A stretch of 64,000 bases of DNA from JAISGQ01 sp045604965 (GTDB lineage: Bacteria; Bacillota; Clostridia; Oscillospirales; Acutalibacteraceae). The translations under genes and the position numbers were made by a program. The stretch is from the NCBI GenBank assembly GCA_045604965.1, contig JAZUPB010000053.1, positions 62,001 to 126,000 of the forward strand, in the 5' to 3' direction. Positions 1 through 7,300 of this stretch are shown here, piece by piece (within the stretch, counting starts at the first letter, position 1; each line of letters opens with the position of its first letter). Below the pieces are notes generated by a model, which was not told where the DNA came from, searched no databases, and saw only the letters and a program-made list of their open reading frames with translations.

Positions 1-1
1 T

Positions 2-400
2 TCGCGCACAAGCGTCGGCGGTTACGCAGAAGAAGAACCTGAAGAAGAAAACTCTGCTCAGTTTGACCTCTCTGACCGCAGAACTCTCGACGAGGTCGTC
101 AACTGGCTTATGAAGATGGGTTATCTCCCCTCCTTCTGTACTGCTTGTTACCGCGAGGGACGTACAGGTGACAGATTTATGTCTCTGTGCAAATCAGGCC
201 AGATATCGAACTGCTGTCTTCCCAACGCACTTATGACTCTGAAGGAATACCTCACCGACTACGCAAAGCCTGATACTCAGGAAGTCGGCGAAAAGCTTAT
301 CCTTGAACAGATGAAGGATATCCCCAACGATAAGGTTCGCGGAATCGTTGCAGAACGCCTTGAAAAGATCGCAAACGGCGAGCGTGACTTCCGATTCTGA
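2..400 (+). CDS. hydG: [FeFe]-hydrogenase H-cluster maturase HydG, C-terminal part (5' end outside window)
   Basis: Radical-SAM tyrosine lyase that makes the CO and CN- ligands of the hydrogenase H-cluster. Only about the last 132 codons are present; the reading frame is open to the left edge, so the gene starts outside. The visible part includes the family's C-terminal auxiliary [4Fe-4S] region: SFCTACYREGRTG, then a CKSG..CCLPNA segment. The stop is at 398-400. hydF follows 119 bases downstream on the same strand, so maturation genes cluster here and hydE/hydA may lie to the left. In hydrogenase-bearing Clostridia this pair indicates H2 production. Identity is firm; the N-terminal radical-SAM CxxxCxxC cannot be seen. 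Confidence 0.93.
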   Translation, partial: SRTSVGGYAEEEPEEENSAQFDLSDRRTLDEVVNWLMKMGYLPSFCTACYREGRTGDRFMSLCKSGQISNCCLPNALMTLKEYLTDYAKPDTQEVGEKLILEQMKDIPNDKVRGIVAERLEKIANGERDFRF

Positions 401-421
401 TTATATAATTTCACCTCATCA

Positions 422-456
422 CCGCCTACGGCGGAGCTTCCTCTCGAAGGGAAGCC
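422..456. repeat. Double-hairpin intergenic repeat fragment
   Basis: Two small stem-loops stand back to back: CCGCC-TAC-GGCGG at 422-434 and GCTTCC..GGAAGC at 436-455. The sequence resembles the short palindromic repeats scattered between genes in Oscillospiraceae genomes. There is no T-tract, so it is not an obvious terminator. Only one copy was noticed in this window. Confidence 0.4.
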
Positions 457-519
457 TTATGGCACATCGATAATATTCCGACAAATATTCCGTATTCAGA
501 TTTATGTGAGGTGTTGTAT

Positions 520-1722
520 ATGAGTAATTTAAATCAGACACCAAGCGGCGAAAGAGTGCACATTGCATTCTTCGGTCGCAGAAATGTAGGCAAATCAAGC
601 CTCGTAAACGCCTTCACAGGTCAGGAAATCGCCATTGTCTCTGATGTTAAGGGTACAACTACCGACCCTGTCACAAAAGCTATGGAGCTTCTTCCTATGG
701 GTCCTGTGCAGATAATCGACACCCCCGGTATTGACGATGAGGGTGATCTTGGCGAAATGCGCATAAAGCGCACCAAACAGGTTTTAAACAAGACTGACCT
801 TGCAATCCTTGTGGCAGATGCTTCTCTTGAATTGGGCGATGTCGAAAAAGATCTTATCGCTTCATTCAAGGATAAGAATATCCCTTATATTCTTGTTTAC
901 AACAAGGCAGATCTGCTATCTGTCGTTCCCGACGCTGAAGGAAACACTATATGGGTCAGTGCACAGACAAAGCTCCACATTCACGAGCTCAAGGAGCTTG
1001 CCGCTCGCACTGCTGTCAGAGACGAGCCCGTTCAGCCTCTTGTTGCCGATCTGCTCTCTCCCGAAGATACTGTTGTACTTGTTGTTCCTATTGACAAAGC
1101 TGCACCTAAGGGCAGACTTATTCTGCCCCAGCAACAGACTATCCGCGACATTCTTGAGGCAGGAGCCAATGCTCTTGTCTGCCGTGACAGCGAGCTTCCC
1201 GCAACACTCAGAAAGCTCGCCGATAAGCCTCGAATGGTCATCACAGACAGTCAGGTTTTCGGCAAAGTCAGCAAAATGGTTTATCAGGATATTCCTCTTA
1301 CCTCTTTCTCTATCCTTATGGCGAGATATAAAGGCAATCTGCCGCAGGCTGTAAAAGGAGCTGTGGCTGTTGACTCTCTAAAAACAGGCGACAAGGTACT
1401 TATCGCCGAAGGCTGTACTCATCACAGACAGTGCGATGATATCGGTTCTGTAAAAATCCCCAATTGGATAAGAAAGCACACCGATGCAGAACCCGAATTT
1501 GTTTTCACGTCGGGAACTTCATTTCCTGACGATGTCAGCGAATACAAAATGGTAATTCACTGCGGCGGCTGTATGCTCAATGAAAGAGAAGTTCGCTACA
1601 GACTCCGCTGCTGTGAGGATCAGGGAATTCCTGTTACAAACTACGGCATTCTTATCGCTTACTTGAACGGTATTTTAAAGCGCACAATTGAGCCGTTTCC
1701 ATCTATTGCCGGATTACTGTGA
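520..1722 (+). CDS. hydF: [FeFe]-hydrogenase maturation GTPase HydF
   Basis: Scaffold GTPase that carries the 2Fe subcluster and hands it to the hydrogenase HydA. The protein is 400 aa, normal for the family. The N-terminal GTPase domain shows the P-loop GRRNVGKSS (about residues 19-27), the switch sequence GTTTDPV, DTPGID (G3) and NKAD (G4). The C-terminal part carries the cluster ligands: a C-T-H run near residue 305 and HCGGC near 350. The ATG at 520 is preferred over the GTG at 511 because GAGGTG (508-513) lies at normal distance from it. It follows hydG and ends in a strong bidirectional terminator. Confidence 0.95.
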   Translation: MSNLNQTPSGERVHIAFFGRRNVGKSSLVNAFTGQEIAIVSDVKGTTTDPVTKAMELLPMGPVQIIDTPGIDDEGDLGEMRIKRTKQVLNKTDLAILVADASLELGDVEKDLIASFKDKNIPYILVYNKADLLSVVPDAEGNTIWVSAQTKLHIHELKELAARTAVRDEPVQPLVADLLSPEDTVVLVVPIDKAAPKGRLILPQQQTIRDILEAGANALVCRDSELPATLRKLADKPRMVITDSQVFGKVSKMVYQDIPLTSFSILMARYKGNLPQAVKGAVAVDSLKTGDKVLIAEGCTHHRQCDDIGSVKIPNWIRKHTDAEPEFVFTSGTSFPDDVSEYKMVIHCGGCMLNEREVRYRLRCCEDQGIPVTNYGILIAYLNGILKRTIEPFPSIAGLL

Positions 1723-1752
1723 TTTTGTAATGCAAATTATTGATAAATAGCC

Positions 1753-1788
1753 AAAACAGCGCAGTCATTAAGCGACTGCGCTGTTTTT
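1753..1788. terminator. Bidirectional terminator between hydF and DUF1836 gene
   Basis: A long stem, AAAACAGCGCAGTC pairing with GACTGCGCTGTTTT around a 7-nt loop, has a T-run on one side and an A-run on the other. It can end both convergent genes. Confidence 0.9.
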
Positions 1789-1790
1789 TA

Positions 1791-2318
1791 TTATTCTGAT
1801 TCCTTCTTTTCGTCTTTCTTTAGCTTAAGACAATAGTTTACATACAACAGATGCGACACCGCAATAACAACATCCCGAAGAATGTGCTTTTCTTCTGTAT
1901 TGGTTACTCCGACTATTTCTGGAATTTCCTTCAGTCCGCAAACAACCGAAAGCATATTTTCAAGCTCCATACAGAAATAATTATATGCTGTTTCTGCATC
2001 ATACACCAGCTTCTGCATTGTAAAAAGTTGTTCTATGTTTTCTATTGATAACACGCTTTTTCCGATACTGACAAATATCAGGTAGGCGATCTGTTCGGCA
2101 TAGTACTGTTTTTTTATCGGAGCCGCAATCAGTCCGCCTTTTACATAGTTACTCACCATCGACGAAGTTATATTCGGGCATCCGAGCGGTACTATACAGC
2201 CGTTTATGAATTTTACGACCTGTTCAAGATACAATCCTACATTCGGTATTTCATTGTAGCGCGGAAGTTTGAATTTTGAAATCTTCTCTGCAAATAATTT
2301 TTTAATGTTATTTTCCAT
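1791..2318 (-). CDS. DUF1836 family protein, putative MerR-like regulator
   Basis: A 175-aa soluble protein of the DUF1836 family. Members look like small helix-turn-helix regulators, but their targets are not established. The typical beginning LPRYNEIP (about residues 18-25) is present, as is the ITSSMVSNYVKGGLI segment (about 50-64), which resembles the recognition region of MerR-type proteins. The C-terminal 20 residues are lysine-rich. It is divergent from the DegV gene, and the two promoters share a 100-bp spacer. The ATG at 2318 lies only 8 bases from the -10 of the best visible promoter and has no clear ribosome site, so the message may be leaderless or another promoter may exist. Confidence 0.8.
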   Translation of the reverse strand: MENNIKKLFAEKISKFKLPRYNEIPNVGLYLEQVVKFINGCIVPLGCPNITSSMVSNYVKGGLIAAPIKKQYYAEQIAYLIFVSIGKSVLSIENIEQLFTMQKLVYDAETAYNYFCMELENMLSVVCGLKEIPEIVGVTNTEEKHILRDVVIAVSHLLYVNYCLKLKKDEKKESE

Positions 2319-2326
2319 AGCTTAAT

Positions 2327-2353
2327 ATTATACTCATTCATCCTGCCTGTCAA
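2327..2353 (-). promoter_or_regulatory. Promoter of the DUF1836 gene
   Basis: On the minus strand, TTGACA (2348-2353) and TATAAT (2327-2332) are separated by 15 bases, shorter than the usual 17. Transcription would begin about at the ATG of the gene. Confidence 0.5.
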
Positions 2354-2371
2354 TCGGTTTTTCAAAAACTC

Positions 2372-2400
2372 TTGACAGGTTATCTAAAAACACATATAAT
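2372..2400 (+). promoter_or_regulatory. Consensus sigma-70-type promoter of degV
   Basis: TTGACA (2372-2377) and TATAAT (2395-2400) are separated by exactly 17 bases. This is a full consensus housekeeping promoter, leaving a leader of about 44 bases before the ATG at 2451. Confidence 0.85.
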
Positions 2401-2450
2401 CATATTATCGGTTGACAATTTCCGATAATTCATACATCTGCGAGGTTCCT

Positions 2451-3293
2451 ATGAGATATAAGATAATTACCGATTCCTCTTCCGATATGCTTTCCGTCAC
2501 TGAAAACTGCTGTTATTCCAGTGTCCCGCTCAAGATCATCACCGATAATACGGAATATGTTGATGACAAAAATCTCAACGTAAACGAAATGATATCGGAT
2601 CTTCAAAAATACAAGGGCACCTCAAAATCTTCCTGCCCTAATCTTGAGGATTGGAAAGAAGCTTTCGAAGATTACGAATGCGTTTTCTGCGTAACAATCA
2701 CCAGCGGTCTTTCGGGCAGCTACAACGCCGCAGTCCTCGCTATGAACGAATACCTCTCTGAGCACCCCGACAGAAAAGGTGCTGTTCTCGATTCTCTTTC
2801 CACAGGTCCTGAAAATGCTCTTATTATTGAAAAGCTTATTGAACTTATTTCTTTGGATCTTCCTTTTGATGAGATTGAAAAACAAGTCAGGGAATATATG
2901 AAGCAAACACATCTGATATTCTGTCTTGATTCGCTGAGAAATCTCGCTAATAACGGCCGAGTGAACAAGGCCGTTGCAAAGGTCGTAGGTCTGCTTGGTA
3001 TACGCATTCTCGGAATTGCAAGCAATCAGGGTACTCTTGAGATAACAAACAAGGTTCGCGGCGCAGAAAAGGCATATGCTGAGATACATAAAATTTTACT
3101 GGAAAAGGGCTACAAGGGCGGAAAGATTCGTATCCATCACTGTCAGAATGAAGCTGCAGCAAATATTGTTTCTGCTTCTGTCAAGAGGGATTTCCCGAAT
3201 GTTTCTGTTGTGATCCAAAGCACAGGTGCTCTTTGCAGCTTCTATGCTGAATCCGGTGGCTTGCTCGTAGGCTTTGAAGGAAGCGAAAAATAA
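2451..3293 (+). CDS. DegV family fatty-acid-binding protein
   Basis: DegV/FakB proteins hold a fatty acid and present it to a FakA-type kinase for phosphorylation and entry into phospholipid synthesis. The product is 280 aa. Family marks are the N-terminal KIITDSSSDM, the TSGLSGSYNAA loop near residue 98, and a C-terminal HCQNEAAA region. The ATG at 2451 has GAGGT (2442-2446) just upstream; an upstream TTG start would fall inside promoter sequence. No FakA is in the window. A second DegV gene lies at the right edge, giving at least two paralogs that may prefer different acyl chains (inference). Confidence 0.9.
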   Translation: MRYKIITDSSSDMLSVTENCCYSSVPLKIITDNTEYVDDKNLNVNEMISDLQKYKGTSKSSCPNLEDWKEAFEDYECVFCVTITSGLSGSYNAAVLAMNEYLSEHPDRKGAVLDSLSTGPENALIIEKLIELISLDLPFDEIEKQVREYMKQTHLIFCLDSLRNLANNGRVNKAVAKVVGLLGIRILGIASNQGTLEITNKVRGAEKAYAEIHKILLEKGYKGGKIRIHHCQNEAAANIVSASVKRDFPNVSVVIQSTGALCSFYAESGGLLVGFEGSEK

Positions 3294-3303
3294 GATATAA
3301 TTT

Positions 3304-3335
3304 ACAGCTGATGTTACTTCATCAGCTGTTTTTTC
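3304..3335 (+). terminator. Terminator of degV
   Basis: Stem ACAGCTGAT / ATCAGCTGT with an 8-nt loop, followed by TTTTTT. Confidence 0.88.
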
Positions 3336-3398
3336 TTGTATTTTTTATTTTTTTGCTGTAATATATTTATTATTCATAGTAAGAAAGAGTGTAATCAA

Positions 3399-3511
3399 AT
3401 GCCTGTTGTTAAAAATGAGATTCCTATTCTGGAATACGACAAGCGCGGTTGAGAAATGGATTCACATCAGAAGGCTTTTGCTCTGTGCTTGATATTATCT
3501 CGGAAATGTAA
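3399..3511 (+). pseudogene. Internally deleted relic of a nucleoside phosphorylase gene
   Basis: The first 14 codons read MPVVKNEIPILEYD, the usual start of clostridial uridine/purine nucleoside phosphorylases (PF01048). They run straight into a sequence resembling the C-terminus of the same family: YDKRG, a stop where Trp is expected (TGA, 3450-3452), then EMDSHQKAFALC. One missing base near 3487 restores the expected end LDIISEM followed by TAA (3509-3511). About 200 internal codons are absent, and the joint falls at a YD codon pair found at both ends. Deletion, nonsense change and frameshift together show a dead gene. The first codon pair, frame and stops are seen directly; the ancestor's identity comes from family knowledge. 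Confidence 0.72.
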
Positions 3512-3638
3512 GAAGCACCAGGATTTTCAAAAGAGCAATAACCACGATATGAATGACAGGATTTTTATATCCTTCTATCCCTTTTTCTGCTATAATAAAC
3601 GTAAAATCTATTATACACTGCCGAAAGGAAGGGTTTTT

Positions 3639-4715
3639 ATGAAAGAAAAGAAGAATCTCCGTCTTTTGATATCAGTTTCCTTGGCTGTTCTCATAGCCGC
3701 GCTTTTTACCGGCTGTTCCTCAAATAACGGTGATGTCCTCTCTGCATCTGACATAAGTAAAACAGATGCGATATCAAGCTCGGCAGATATTACCGCTCCC
3801 CCTTACGCCGATTCTCCTGTTGAATACTACGGCGAACTCAAGGTGAGCGGAAATCAGATAATTTCTGAAAATACAGGCAGAAATGCTCAGGTAACAGGTA
3901 TGAGCTTTTTCTGGAGCAATTGGTCCGCTAAATATTACAAAGCCGAATATGTCCGCAGAATGGCCGATGAATTTGGCTGTGAGATAGTCAGGGCATCCTA
4001 CGGCATCAACGGCTCTGTTCCTTACGATGTAAGTGACGTGGACAGAATAAAGGTCATTGTCGAGGCGGCAATCGATGAGGGGCTATATGTAATTATCGAC
4101 TGGCACGCACACGATGCTCACTTGAACTGCGCCGAAGCGGTAAGTTTCTTCTCTATGATGGCAAGTGAATACGGTCAGTATGATAATGTTATTTTCGAAG
4201 TATATAATGAGCCCACACAGGTAAAATGGTCCGATGTTAAGGCATACGCAGAAGAGGTCATCTCTGCTATCCGCAAGCACTCTGACAATCTTATTATAGT
4301 CGGAAGCCCAACCTGGTCACAGGACGTAGACAAAGCCGCTGCTGATCCTATAGATGATCCCAACACAGCATATACTCTGCACTTCTATGCAGGAACTCAT
4401 AAAAAATGGCTTCGTGACCGTGCCGAGAGGGCTATGGCTGACGGCATCGCCCTCTTTGTTACAGAATGGGGCTCTGTAAACGCCGACGGCAACGGCAAGG
4501 CAGATAAGACATCCACTTTGGAATGGGTCAACTGGTGTAACAAAAACGGTATTTCTATGTGCAACTGGGCTATAAACGACAAGGCAGAAGGTTCAAGCAT
4601 ATTTACCTCTAACGATACACTTACAGAAACAGGTGAGTTTATTATGTCGCTGATAGCCGAACGCACAAAACAATCTGAATGGCGCACCGGTACACCTTAT
4701 GAATACAGCGAATAG
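3639..4715 (+). CDS. Glycoside hydrolase family 5 lipoprotein (endo-glucanase type)
   Basis: Secreted cellulase-like enzyme that would cut beta-1,4-glucans at the cell surface. The product is 358 aa. It has a lipoprotein signal (MKEKKNLR, hydrophobic stretch, LFTGC), a Ser/Asp-rich linker of about 45 residues, then a GH5 barrel. The general acid lies in EVYNEP (Glu191) and the nucleophile in VTEWGS (Glu276). The substrate-cleft WHAHDAH and LHFYAGTH segments are present. The ATG at 3639 has AAGGAAGGG upstream and begins a clean signal peptide; the open frame back to 3456 lacks these and overlaps the phosphorylase relic. Substrate beyond beta-glucan is not decided by sequence. Confidence 0.92.
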   Translation: MKEKKNLRLLISVSLAVLIAALFTGCSSNNGDVLSASDISKTDAISSSADITAPPYADSPVEYYGELKVSGNQIISENTGRNAQVTGMSFFWSNWSAKYYKAEYVRRMADEFGCEIVRASYGINGSVPYDVSDVDRIKVIVEAAIDEGLYVIIDWHAHDAHLNCAEAVSFFSMMASEYGQYDNVIFEVYNEPTQVKWSDVKAYAEEVISAIRKHSDNLIIVGSPTWSQDVDKAAADPIDDPNTAYTLHFYAGTHKKWLRDRAERAMADGIALFVTEWGSVNADGNGKADKTSTLEWVNWCNKNGISMCNWAINDKAEGSSIFTSNDTLTETGEFIMSLIAERTKQSEWRTGTPYEYSE

Positions 4716-4724
4716 ATTTAAACT

Positions 4725-4756
4725 AAAACGCCGCCGAAATAATTCGGCGGCGTTTT
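4725..4756. terminator. Bidirectional terminator, GH5 and symporter genes
   Basis: AAAACGCCGCCGAA pairs with TTCGGCGGCGTTTT around a 4-nt loop. It serves the two convergent genes. Confidence 0.9.
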
Positions 4757-4760
4757 CTTA

Positions 4761-6380
4761 TTATTCAGTTTCTTTCATCAATGCCTTTTCCTGCTCTGCC
4801 TGTATTGCGGGATCATAGGAAAGCAGCGGAGATACGCCTTCCTTTTTCTTGATAACACGGTCTATGTAATTCTTTGTGAGCTTGTATACCAGCGGCGAGA
4901 GTACAAGAACGCCGATAAGGTTCGGGATCATCATAAGTCCGTTGAATGTATCGGAGATATCCCACGCAAGGGAAGAAGTCATAACCGCACCAAAAATGAT
5001 AACAACGACGAATACCACTTTATATATAACCGCAGATTTTGTTCCGAAGAGGTATTCCCAGGCCTTTGTACCATAATGAGACCAGCCCAGTACCGTTGTA
5101 AATGCAAACAGCAAAACTGCGATTGCGATGAACATACTTCCGATATTTATGCCATTTACCGAAAACACACTGTCAAAAGCCTTTGCAACGAGGGTTGCAT
5201 CGCTTACACCGTCAACGGTTGCTCCTGTATTAAGATCAATAACCCCTGATGTTAATATAACAAGAGCTGTCATAGTACATACGACCATAGTATCTGCAAA
5301 AACCTCAAAGATGCCCCAAAGTCCCTGATGTACAGGCTCTTTTACGTTGGAGTTTGAGTGAACCATAACAGAGGAACCAAGACCTGCTTCGTTTGAGAAG
5401 ATACCTCTCTTGAAGCCCTGAGTCATTACCTTTGCAATACCGAAGCCTATAGCACCGCCAAATGCAGCCTTTGCATCAAATGCACATCTGATAATAGCTG
5501 AGAAAGCTGTGCCTACGGCATCATAGTTAACAGCTATTATAGTCAGTGAGCCTATTACATAAAGCACTACCATAAACGGAACTATCTTCTCTGCAACATT
5601 TGCGATTCTTTTGATGCCGCCGAGTATAATAAGCGCAGTTAATACAACCAGCACCCCGCCGATAATAATATTATAGAGGTTTGTGCTCATAAAGGAGATT
5701 TTTATCTCGGTATTGGACAGCGCCGGTGCAGGAAATGCACTGACAAAGTTTGCGACAATTTTATTGACCTGGCCCATATTTCCGATACCGAAAGAGGCAA
5801 GCAGCGCGAAAATTGAAAACAGCACTGCAAGGATCTTGCCGAGCCACTTAAGACCCTTTTTGCCGCCGAGACCGTCCTGCAGGAAATACATTGCACCGCC
5901 GGACCATTCGCCATCTTTATTTTTTCTTCTGTAGTAGATGCCAAGTATATTCTCAGAGTAGTTCGTCATCATTCCGAAGAATGCAGCGACCCACATCCAG
6001 AAAACCGCACCGGGACCGCCTGTAACTATCGCTGCAGCAACACCTGCTATATTACCTACGCCGATAGTTGCCGCAAGAGCGGTACACAGTGCCTGAAACT
6101 GTGAGATTGCCGAATTATCCTTTACGTGGCTTGTAATATCCTTTTTAAACAGGCTGCCGAGAGTCTTTTTCATCCAATGTCCGAAGCGTGTAACCTGAAA
6201 GAACATTGTAACTGCAGTCATAATTATACCTGTTCCGAGCAATATCCAGATACCTATCTTTGACCACACGAAATCATTGACTACAGTATTGACTTTCTCA
6301 ACACTGTTTGTCTCACAGCCGCTCAGCAGCGCAAATCCCATAACCGCTGCCATAACTGCAAGAATTTTTGACTTTTTCAT
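4761..6380 (-). CDS. Sodium:alanine/glycine symporter (AGCS family)
   Basis: Inner-membrane Na+-coupled carrier for glycine or alanine, about 539 aa with roughly 11 membrane segments. Family marks include GVGNIAGVAAAIVTGGPGAVFWMWVA-type sequence near residue 110 and NEAGLGSS near residue 325. The start at 6380 has AGAAGG upstream; frames reaching further right enter the terminator and riboswitch. Oddly, the N-terminus looks like a lipoprotein signal (MKKSKIL, hydrophobic run, LLSGC) before the usual VNDFVW start of the family. The tandem glycine riboswitch in front makes glycine the most likely substrate. The C-terminal tail is charged and cytosolic. Confidence 0.92.
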   Translation of the reverse strand: MKKSKILAVMAAVMGFALLSGCETNSVEKVNTVVNDFVWSKIGIWILLGTGIIMTAVTMFFQVTRFGHWMKKTLGSLFKKDITSHVKDNSAISQFQALCTALAATIGVGNIAGVAAAIVTGGPGAVFWMWVAAFFGMMTNYSENILGIYYRRKNKDGEWSGGAMYFLQDGLGGKKGLKWLGKILAVLFSIFALLASFGIGNMGQVNKIVANFVSAFPAPALSNTEIKISFMSTNLYNIIIGGVLVVLTALIILGGIKRIANVAEKIVPFMVVLYVIGSLTIIAVNYDAVGTAFSAIIRCAFDAKAAFGGAIGFGIAKVMTQGFKRGIFSNEAGLGSSVMVHSNSNVKEPVHQGLWGIFEVFADTMVVCTMTALVILTSGVIDLNTGATVDGVSDATLVAKAFDSVFSVNGINIGSMFIAIAVLLFAFTTVLGWSHYGTKAWEYLFGTKSAVIYKVVFVVVIIFGAVMTSSLAWDISDTFNGLMMIPNLIGVLVLSPLVYKLTKNYIDRVIKKKEGVSPLLSYDPAIQAEQEKALMKETE

Positions 6381-6399
6381 AGTCTCAACCTTCTTTGCA

Positions 6400-6437
6400 A
6401 AAAATAAAAGAGTATGCCAAAAATGACAATACTCTTC
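6400..6437 (-). terminator. Intrinsic terminator acting as riboswitch expression platform
   Basis: Read on the minus strand, AAGAGTAT (6436-6429) and ATACTCTT (6415-6408) pair around a 13-nt loop, followed by a U-rich run. It lies between the glycine aptamers and the symporter ribosome site, so it can gate read-through. Confidence 0.85.
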
Positions 6438-6449
6438 GTCTATCATTAA

Positions 6450-6604
6450 ATCACGTCTGTCCTTTTGCCTGAGAGTTTCGGGTCACCCCTTGCACCTTCG
6501 GCCCCTGCTTTTTGCAGATGTCTCCAGAGTATCATCAGTTACCGGTTTGTTTACCTGAGAGCGTTACTCCTTCGGTGGACTGCTGCGTCCGTTTCCCGAT
6601 AACG
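6450..6604 (-). promoter_or_regulatory. Tandem glycine riboswitch
   Basis: Two glycine aptamers lie head to tail on the minus strand. Aptamer 1 (about 6604-6536) holds CCGAAGGAGTAA and CTCTCAGGTAAA. Aptamer 2 (about 6533-6454) holds CTCTGGAGAC, GCCGAAGGTGCAA, CTCTCAGGCAAAAGGACAG. These are the conserved cores of the class, joined by a short linker as in cooperative tandem glycine switches. P1 of aptamer 1 can form between 6596-6604 and 6536-6545. The terminator follows directly and the gene controlled is an AGCS symporter. Confidence 0.95.
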
Positions 6605-6737
6605 TCATATGTTTTATTAATTTTAGGCCATTCTATCACACATTTCCCGATTTTTCAATATATTTTTCACATATTTTCTTTATGCTTGCACTTCTTTTAA
6701 TTTTGTATTAAGATTACTTTTGAAAGGTGGTATAAAT

Positions 6738-7268
6738 ATGAAAAAAATACTGGTTGTTGTTGACATTCAAAATGATTTTGTAGATGGAGCTCTCGGTACT
6801 CCCGAGGCTGTCTCAATCGTAGATAATGCTGCAAATAAAATCCAGGGTTTTGACGGAAAGATATTTGCAACCTTTGACACTCACTTTGAAAATTATATGG
6901 AGACAGCAGAAGGAGCAAAGCTCCCTGTTCCTCATTGCATAAAAGGCACAGACGGCTGGAAGCTCAACGCTAAAATCGCTGCCGCACTGCACAACAAGGG
7001 CTGTACTGCTGTTGAAAAGCTTACATTCGGCTCTGTGGAGCTTCCTAAACTCATATCCGAGGAAGTAGGAGATGAGGACTTCTCCGTTGAGCTTATCGGT
7101 CTGTGCACTGATATCTGCGTTGTGTCAAACGCACTTATACTGAAGGCAAATTTCCCCGAAAAGGAAATTTCCGTAGATGCCTCCTGCTGTGCAGGCGTCA
7201 CCCCCGAAACTCATAACTCAGCCCTGTCTACAATGAAAATGTGTCAGATAACCGTTACAGGTGAATAA
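6738..7268 (+). CDS. Isochorismatase-family cysteine hydrolase (nicotinamidase-like)
   Basis: Small cytosolic hydrolase, 176 aa. The catalytic triad parts are visible: Asp9 in VVDIQNDF, a lysine in VEKLTFGS near residue 98, and the nucleophile Cys127 in LCTDICV. Close relatives in Firmicutes are often named nicotinamidase, converting nicotinamide to nicotinate for NAD salvage; other members act on carbamates or isochorismate, so the substrate is a guess. The ATG at 6738 follows AAAGGTGG. It stands alone, divergent from the riboswitch-controlled symporter, and is closed by a terminator shared with the MATE gene. Confidence 0.85.
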   Translation: MKKILVVVDIQNDFVDGALGTPEAVSIVDNAANKIQGFDGKIFATFDTHFENYMETAEGAKLPVPHCIKGTDGWKLNAKIAAALHNKGCTAVEKLTFGSVELPKLISEEVGDEDFSVELIGLCTDICVVSNALILKANFPEKEISVDASCCAGVTPETHNSALSTMKMCQITVTGE

Positions 7269-7298
7269 AAAATGTCTCCCGAAAGGGAGACATTTTTT
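7266..7298. terminator. Bidirectional terminator
   Basis: AAAAAATGTCTCCC / GGGAGACATTTTTT with a 4-nt loop separates the convergent hydrolase and MATE genes. Confidence 0.9.
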
Positions 7299-7300
7299 AT

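Noticed and set aside
3456..3638. N-terminal extension of the GH5 gene
   Set aside because: It overlaps the phosphorylase relic, lacks a ribosome site, and would bury the lipoprotein signal that begins at 3639.
6381..6446. N-terminal extension of the symporter to 6446
   Set aside because: It passes through the riboswitch terminator, which must be non-coding to work.
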